Source: Hamiltosporidium magnivora (taxonomy: Eukaryota; Microsporidia; Dubosqiidae). Taken from it: a DNA stretch of 12,712 nt. Of the stretch, positions 7,395 to 12,712 are shown in pieces (position 1 is the stretch's first letter; the number at the start of each line of letters is the position of its first letter). Location: positions 1 through 12,712 of the forward strand of contig PITI01000423.1 of assembly GCA_004325065.1 (NCBI GenBank), in the 5' to 3' direction. The translations under genes and the position numbers were made by a program. A model generated the notes under the pieces. It was given only the letters and a program-made list of their open reading frames with translations, was not told the DNA's origin and did not search any database.

Positions 7395-10076
7395 ATGCGC
7401 AGATCACAATCCTTACATGCAATAGACATACAATTTAGAAAAATATTAACAGAAATGGGAATATCAAGATCAAGGCAGACCACACTTACAGAGAAACTCT
7501 GTCCCAATTCTAAAATGAATATGATAGTTTCTATGCAAAGTATTTCCAAAAGAGAAGAAAATATTGTTGAATATTTACAGACACTTTCTGATTTAAATGA
7601 GGAAAATAAAAAATATGATAAAAATATTATTGTGTCGTATAATTCTTCTACTCCTGCAAATGTACAATCCACACTTCTTAAATTGAAGGCTACTCTTCAC
7701 AATGGATCACCTGCTTTGTACGAACTGTTTGATTTAAAAAACGGACATCAAATTTTGACTTCTACTTTTTTACAAAATTTTTATTGTTGTATAATTGAAA
7801 CGGTAAATGTTGTTGTAACGCAGCAACCAAAAATGCTTTCAAAATTTACGGAACAAAAATTTTTATACAAAATTTTAGATATTTTATGTGTGGATTGTTT
7901 ATACGAAAAAATTTCTTTAAATTTTAAAAAATCAGAAATTGAATTTACTTGCAATACACAGCCTTCATTTTTACATTTGAGTGAAAAAAATTTACATTTG
8001 AATAATCCGTTGTTTTCATTTTTAATTTTTTATTTAAAAAATGATAAAGAAACTTTGTTTGAGGTGTTGCTGGCACCGTGTAGTCATACTTTCTCGTCTG
8101 GTGATTCATATTTGAGAAATATTATTTTTTATGTTTTGAATATTCCAATAATTACAAATGAATTAATTTTTTTGTTTCTGTTATTAGAAATTAGAAATTC
8201 TGTTGTAAAATTTATTTTTTTGAGTTGCAATTTTGTTGGTAAAATGGATGAAAGAATTAAGAATATGAGCAATAAAAATGAAATTAAAGGATTTTTTGAC
8301 AAAATTAAAGAAATTTTAAATGAAAAAAATAAAAATTTAGAGAATAAAAATTTGGAGAATTTACAGAATTTAGGAAATAAAAATAAAGAAAATTTAGGAA
8401 ATAAAAATAATAGTTCAGAGACAAGAAATTTGGAGAATTTACAGAATTTAGGAAATAAAAATAAAGAAAGTTTAGGAAATAAAAATAATAGTTTAGAGAC
8501 AAGAAATTTAGAGAATTTACAGAATTCAGGAAATACAGGAAATAATAAAATAATTAAAATTATTTATAAAAATGAGACGAATAATTCAGATGAGATTTTA
8601 GAAATAAATCGAGGGTTACTTTATTGTTTAAAAGGATTAGAAAATAAAGATTCTTCTATGTTTTGTGTTGTAGAAATTTTTGTGGAATATTTGTTGATGG
8701 GATGGATTGGTACTTTTGAAGGACTGAGTAGTAAAATATGTGAAGATTACGTTTTAGTTAAAGAAAATTTAAAACTTTTGGAAGCAAAAATAGAAATGAT
8801 GGAAATAAACAATAAAAAAATACAAAAAATTGAACAAAATCCTATAAAAAGTAATAAAATAGAAATAAAAGAAATTCCGGTTGAAGAAAAACCAAATTCA
8901 GGAGAAAAAAATAATTCCAAAGAAACCTCGAATGTTTTGATAAACGAAGTTTCTTCTGAGTTAAAAAAATTAAATATTTCCAACCGTCCTAAAAGCACGA
9001 CCGGTCCCAGAAAACTTCCACCAAGAAAATCTGTAAAAAAAGAAATAAATTTAGATCTTTCTACATTTGGAAACAAACAATTTATTCCACTTCGATGGAC
9101 CAAATCTCAGAATACAGCACCACTTTGGAAAAATTTAAATTGTTCAAAATACGTTGGTTTGTTTTCTTCATCAGATTTTGAACCGTTTGAAAAAATAAAT
9201 TCTCCGATTCTTCAAAGTGGAAATTTAAATTCAAAAAAAATTAAAGTTATCACAGTTTTTGATTCAAAAAAAGGCAACGCCATTTCCATTGCACTTGGAA
9301 GAATAAAAATAAGCGATAAAGATGTAAAAGAAGAAATTTTAAAAATAAACGAAACAATTTTTAACGAAAATTTGGTAAAACAATTGATAATAAATTTTCC
9401 ATCGAACGATGAAATATTAAAATTAAAAAATTTAAATTTAAATTCCATAAAAAACAGCAACCAAATAATTGGACGAGCAGAAACTTTTTTCTTGGAATGT
9501 TTAGAATGTACAGAAGAAATACACAAATCTTTAAAAAAAATTTATCTTAAAATTATATTTCCTAATTCTTCAATTTGTTTATTAAAAAATATAAAATTGC
9601 TTTTAGAATGTTGTGTTCTTCTTTTGGAATCCCAGGTTTTATCAGAATTTTTTGGTCTTTCACTTTGTTGCGGAAATATTTTGAACAACAATACTGCATT
9701 GGGAAATGCCAGTGGATATTCCTTAGAAAGTATAAATGTATTTAAACAAATCAAAGGAACAAACAAAGAAAGTATTTTTAATTTAATCAAATCAAAAATG
9801 AAATTTCAAGTAAAAAATACAGAAATGGAAATTCTCAATAAAGTTTTATTAAATAAATTAAATTATGAAAATATTAAAAATGAAATGAAAGATTTAAAAA
9901 AAGTTTATGAAGAAGGTGGATTTGAATATAAAAAAGAATTTGAATTTTTAAATTCTGAATATGAAAAAATGAATGTTAAGTATGAAGAGTGTTGTACTTA
10001 TTATGATGTAAGAATTGATGAAAAGTTTATTTCTTGTATTTTTAATATTTTTAGAGAAATTTCCGAAGATTTGTAA
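7395..10076 (+). CDS. Formin (Diaphanous-like, FH2 domain)
   Basis: Formins nucleate unbranched actin filaments and stay on the barbed end through a dimeric FH2 domain. FH2 spans about residues 560-893. It starts with IPLRWTKS (W568) and LWKNL, continues with the VFDSKKGNAISIALGRIK segment (618-638) and the GNILNNN...GNASGYSL signature (760-777), and ends in a helix pair (FLNSEYEKMNVKYEECCTYY) matching the FH2 C-terminus. Residues about 12-70 resemble the Rho-GTPase-binding region of Diaphanous formins, and about 75-300 the helical FH3/armadillo region. A coiled coil lies near 450-485. The linker lacks FH1 polyproline: its only PP is at 542-543. An Asn/Lys-rich 26-residue repeat fills 319-383. 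The protein stops at the end of FH2, leaving no DAD. The ATG is the first after an in-frame TAA at 7368-7370, and there is no intron. AATAAA lies at 10124. Family assignment is firm; N-terminal domains are less sure. Confidence 0.9.
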   Translation: MRRSQSLHAIDIQFRKILTEMGISRSRQTTLTEKLCPNSKMNMIVSMQSISKREENIVEYLQTLSDLNEENKKYDKNIIVSYNSSTPANVQSTLLKLKATLHNGSPALYELFDLKNGHQILTSTFLQNFYCCIIETVNVVVTQQPKMLSKFTEQKFLYKILDILCVDCLYEKISLNFKKSEIEFTCNTQPSFLHLSEKNLHLNNPLFSFLIFYLKNDKETLFEVLLAPCSHTFSSGDSYLRNIIFYVLNIPIITNELIFLFLLLEIRNSVVKFIFLSCNFVGKMDERIKNMSNKNEIKGFFDKIKEILNEKNKNLENKNLENLQNLGNKNKENLGNKNNSSETRNLENLQNLGNKNKESLGNKNNSLETRNLENLQNSGNTGNNKIIKIIYKNETNNSDEILEINRGLLYCLKGLENKDSSMFCVVEIFVEYLLMGWIGTFEGLSSKICEDYVLVKENLKLLEAKIEMMEINNKKIQKIEQNPIKSNKIEIKEIPVEEKPNSGEKNNSKETSNVLINEVSSELKKLNISNRPKSTTGPRKLPPRKSVKKEINLDLSTFGNKQFIPLRWTKSQNTAPLWKNLNCSKYVGLFSSSDFEPFEKINSPILQSGNLNSKKIKVITVFDSKKGNAISIALGRIKISDKDVKEEILKINETIFNENLVKQLIINFPSNDEILKLKNLNLNSIKNSNQIIGRAETFFLECLECTEEIHKSLKKIYLKIIFPNSSICLLKNIKLLLECCVLLLESQVLSEFFGLSLCCGNILNNNTALGNASGYSLESINVFKQIKGTNKESIFNLIKSKMKFQVKNTEMEILNKVLLNKLNYENIKNEMKDLKKVYEEGGFEYKKEFEFLNSEYEKMNVKYEECCTYYDVRIDEKFISCIFNIFREISEDL
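8349..8535 (+). repeat. In-frame 78-bp tandem repeat inside the formin gene
   Basis: Two full 78-bp units start at 8349 and 8427, and a partial third at 8505. Each encodes 26 residues of the type NLENLQNLGNKNK followed by ESLGNKNNSLETR (the first unit has EN and SS variants). Each unit also contains a shorter internal repeat (LGNKNK/LGNKNN). The unit is a multiple of three, so the frame is kept. The encoded stretch is low-complexity, probably disordered, and lies between the FH3-like region and the coiled coil. Confidence 0.95.
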
Positions 10077-10130
10077 TTATTTTTTTTTGTTTTATTTTTA
10101 ATCAATATTTCTTCCAAAATTTAAATAAAT

Positions 10131-10373
10131 AATGAAATTATTATGAAATTATTATGAAAGTATTATGAAAGTATTATGAAAGTATTATGAAAATATTATG
10201 AAATTATTATGAAAGTATTATGAAAGTATTATGAAATTATACTAAAATATATTGAAAATATTCTATAATTATACTAAAATTATTGAAATTATTTTGAAAG
10301 TATTATGAAATTATACTAAAATATATTGAAAATATTCTATAATTATACTAAAATTATTGAAATTATTTTGAAA
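10131..10373. repeat. Compound minisatellite after the formin gene
   Basis: The first part (10131 to about 10236) is a run of about nine 12-bp units of the form ATTATGAAA plus GT, TT or AT. The second part is a tandem duplication of a 74-bp unit, 10226-10299 and 10300-10373, which begins GTATTATGAAATTATAC. The two units appear identical at every base, so this duplication is recent. The array starts 55 bp after the formin stop codon and probably lies in or just beyond the 3' untranslated region. Confidence 0.95.
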
Positions 10374-12180
10374 GGATTTGAGTTTGTGTTTAATGAAATA
10401 AAGATTCGTATGATTTTAGTTGATAAACACGTATTATTTTAATCAGGAAATATTAATTTATTGGTAAGAATGTATTACGAATATTTTTAAGAAGATTACT
10501 AATAAACAAAATTTGTAATGAAATGATTTTAAAATTTGAAAAGAAATTATTAAAAATTGTAAAAATGTATTTAAAAATCTAAAGTAAATCGATAAAAAAA
10601 TATTTTTTAATTTTTAAATAATTTCTTGACATATTGTATTTTCTTTCTTATTTTCCTATAAAATAAATCAATTTATATCACTTATGTAGATTTAATAAAA
10701 CATGAAAAATTTGTGTTTTGGTTTGTTACTGTAACATGTTATTTTATAAATTTGTAATTAATATTATAGTAGCGGTTAAGCTCTTAGAAACAAACTTTCT
10801 TTTACATTCATAAGAAAAAATGCCGAAAATAATCTTAAACCCCATGATCTGAGCTTAAGTTTCTTCACATTTTCATAAAAAATTTATCTCTCATTTAGTC
10901 TTTCATTCTATATTTTCTAGTTTTTCATTTCCAAATTATTACCCGCTTTTAAACAATCTCCCAAAAAAAAATTCGACCTTTTTTAACATATCTTCTTCTT
11001 CTATTTCATTTACTTTCAATTTTTCAGAACTTTAGCTCTACTTCAATATTCAGTCTGTTCACCTATTTTATTCAATTATGTCTTTTTTCCCAAAGAAAAC
11101 TATCCAGATGAAGAATTTTCTTTGTCTGAAAACATTGTTCTTTTAACTATATGCTGTATTATTAATCTATTTATTGTATAAATTCTTAGTCATTCTTATT
11201 AAAAAAATCATTTGATTTAATCAAGATTAAAGTTCAACGAAGATATTCAAGCAAAATTTTTTTTGTGCAATTATTATTGAGAATATAAATAAATTAAACA
11301 GAATAATGCTAGAAAAGCATCAATTGTATCATAAAATTTTTTATGCAACTGTAAATTCATAGAAAAGAAATCTTAAGAATTTGATGTAATTTTTCTATAA
11401 AATGAAAACCTATGGAAAATTTAAAACAAAATTTGCTCGTTTTTCTTATATATTAATACAGTCTAGAAAAGATTTTTACAAATTTTATTTCAAATATTTT
11501 TTTGAACCAATAGAATCTTTTTAATTGTTTTATGTTCAGTTCTACTCACTATTATTGGTTGTGTAAGTTTTATGAAGAAATATTAAGACTCTTTTCTTGC
11601 TTGGAGCACTCTTATTAGTGTCTTAGATTCTTTTAATCAATTAGACATTTAGAGGTGAGTCGTCGTCGGGGCATTACTGAATTATATTTAAGATATTTCT
11701 GTTTAATTAATAAAATCTGAAGTAAAAAAGTTTTTAAACTCATACCAGAAGCTTATATTTAACCAATAAAAATGACTTTAGTGTTGATTTTCCTATATTT
11801 TTAATATTTCTTCAGGTTTTAAGAAGTACTTGAACTTTCTAGAGATATTACGGGTTCTTCACAACAAGTATCATTTCTCTATATTTTTCTTTGTGAACTC
11901 TTTACATAATTGTTGATAAATAAAAATTTTAATTAAAAGCTTAATTTATAAATAAATAAGAAATAATTTTTTATATAAAATTGTTTCTAAATTTATTTGT
12001 ACATTTGTATATTTTTACTTAAAACTTGAGGTATGATGTAATAATTATAAAACAAATCAAGAAGAACAAAATATTTCTTTAAGATTTTTCTTTTAATATA
12101 TTAAGTCTGGTTGTATTTTCTCAATTATAATATAATTCTATATTTCAAATTTATTTAATAAAATTCTGGGTTAAAATAAT
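10374..12180. other. Gene-free stretch with uncertain coding traces
   Basis: No intact gene is present in these 1.8 kb. On the plus strand 11231-11521 reads 97 codons with only two stops, and 11514-11906 reads 131 codons with seven stops in another frame. Both give protein-like segments (for example SRRRGITELYLRYF and ELSRDITGSSQQVSFLY). Guanine is not enriched at first codon positions in either, so they may be a very old pseudogene or chance. The part around 10860-11100 is pyrimidine-rich on the plus strand. No RNA gene was recognised. Confidence 0.45.
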
Positions 12181-12712
12181 TTATACAATATTTATGTTTT
12201 CTTCTACCTCTTCAACCACTTTTGTCTCTTATTCCGAATCCGACTCTTCATTTATGTTATTGGTCGGTTCCTCTAGAGTGGTTCCTCCTTGTAAAATAAA
12301 GGGTGTATTATATTTTGGTTTAAAATTTTTTGCACCATCTTCCTCTGTTTTCGCTTCTTTTAAAGGGGATATTGGTTGCTCATGCATCTCTGATCTCATA
12401 ATAACACCCATTGACGCTCTCTCCCTGCTCTCTTCGGCATTTAGTCCTGACTCAAGTCCTCTTCGTCGATGAAAGGAAATTGTTTCGACTGTCTTCTTAA
12501 GTACTGTAGACTGAATGTATGCCTCTACATTCATGGGTATTTCTAGTCTTTTAATATGAGATTTATGGTATTTTGTCACGATACCGTCCCAGGTCATTAC
12601 ATAAGGGATTATCTCAACACTACACTTATAAATAAGACCCAACTCATCGCTAGCAGGTCATATTTCCTAAGTTTTTCAGTTTCAACTATTTGAAGTGAAT
12701 CTTGGGAAGTGA
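12181..12712 (-). pseudogene. R2-like non-LTR retrotransposon, broken C-terminal fragment
   Basis: The minus strand encodes the end of a reverse transcriptase/endonuclease polyprotein. Recognisable blocks are EKLRKYDLLA (from about 12680), LGLIYKCSVEIIPYVMTWDG, VTKYHKSHIKRLEI, AYIQSTVLKKTVETISF and HRRRGLESGLNAEE. The order of EK-x-x-KY, a double hydrophobic strand ending in P-x-V, and a following Gln/Leu helix matches the end of R2-type elements, after the restriction-like endonuclease core. The RT and nuclease catalytic parts would lie beyond the right edge of the window. The copy is broken: a one-base deletion at about 12646-12647 shifts the frame, since the frame open from 12712 inward continues one frame off. 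A TAA at 12229-12231 interrupts an acidic tail that stays coding-like to a TAA at 12181-12183. No poly-A tail or target duplication was seen at the 3' end. It is higher in G+C than its flank. Confidence 0.8.

Noticed and set aside
7367..9790. Minus-strand open frames at 7367-7672, 8305-8502, 8747-9103, 9212-9526 and 9542-9790.
   Set aside because: All lie opposite the formin coding region and are shadows of it; none has a recognisable domain.
5111..10373. CRISPR-like arrays among the tandem repeats.
   Set aside because: The units are directly adjacent with no unique spacers, and the window is eukaryotic.
12194..12472. A plus-strand 92-codon frame rich in Ser, Phe and Asp.
   Set aside because: It is the antisense of the retrotransposon fragment, whose minus-strand reading has recognisable conserved blocks.

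Overview
The window is a gene-poor, very AT-rich stretch of eukaryotic nuclear DNA, most likely from a microsporidian with an expanded, repeat-filled genome. Three things point there. The main gene is an intron-free formin (an actin nucleator, so a eukaryote) with strongly A/T-biased codons. A CCC/AAAATTTTTT element sits just upstream of its ATG, as described for microsporidian promoters. The right edge holds the C-terminal end of an R2-like non-LTR retrotransposon protein of a type I associate with microsporidia. The assignment is an inference and no species is claimed; another AT-rich protist is possible.

Layout. Positions 1-571 have no intact gene and only weak traces of a transposase-like reading frame. 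Positions 572-1279 and 3068-3784 are two diverged copies of one roughly 710-bp repeat in opposite orientation. Both are clearly richer in G+C than their surroundings and enclose about 1.8 kb of very AT-rich DNA. Positions 3922-4447 look like a decayed gene: several consecutive plus-strand reading-frame pieces in different frames. Positions 4450-6519 are intergenic, with three families of tandem repeats. A 79-codon gene of unknown function lies at 6520-6759, immediately after three 73-bp repeats. The formin gene covers 7395-10076. It is followed by a compound minisatellite (10131-10373), then about 1.8 kb with no intact gene, then the broken retrotransposon tail (12181-12712, minus strand).

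Only two genes look intact, both on the plus strand and adjacent. The formin would nucleate and elongate actin filaments. It keeps a Diaphanous-like N-terminal region and an FH2 domain, but it lacks a proline-rich FH1 and has no room for a C-terminal DAD. An Asn/Lys-rich 26-residue repeat lies in the linker where FH1 is usually found. Nothing links the small upstream gene to it functionally.

A recurring theme is tandem duplication with a unit of about 73-80 bp. It occurs in at least five unrelated sequences here, including one in-frame array inside the formin. The rest of the window is mostly relic DNA: old repeats, a dead retroelement and possible decayed genes.
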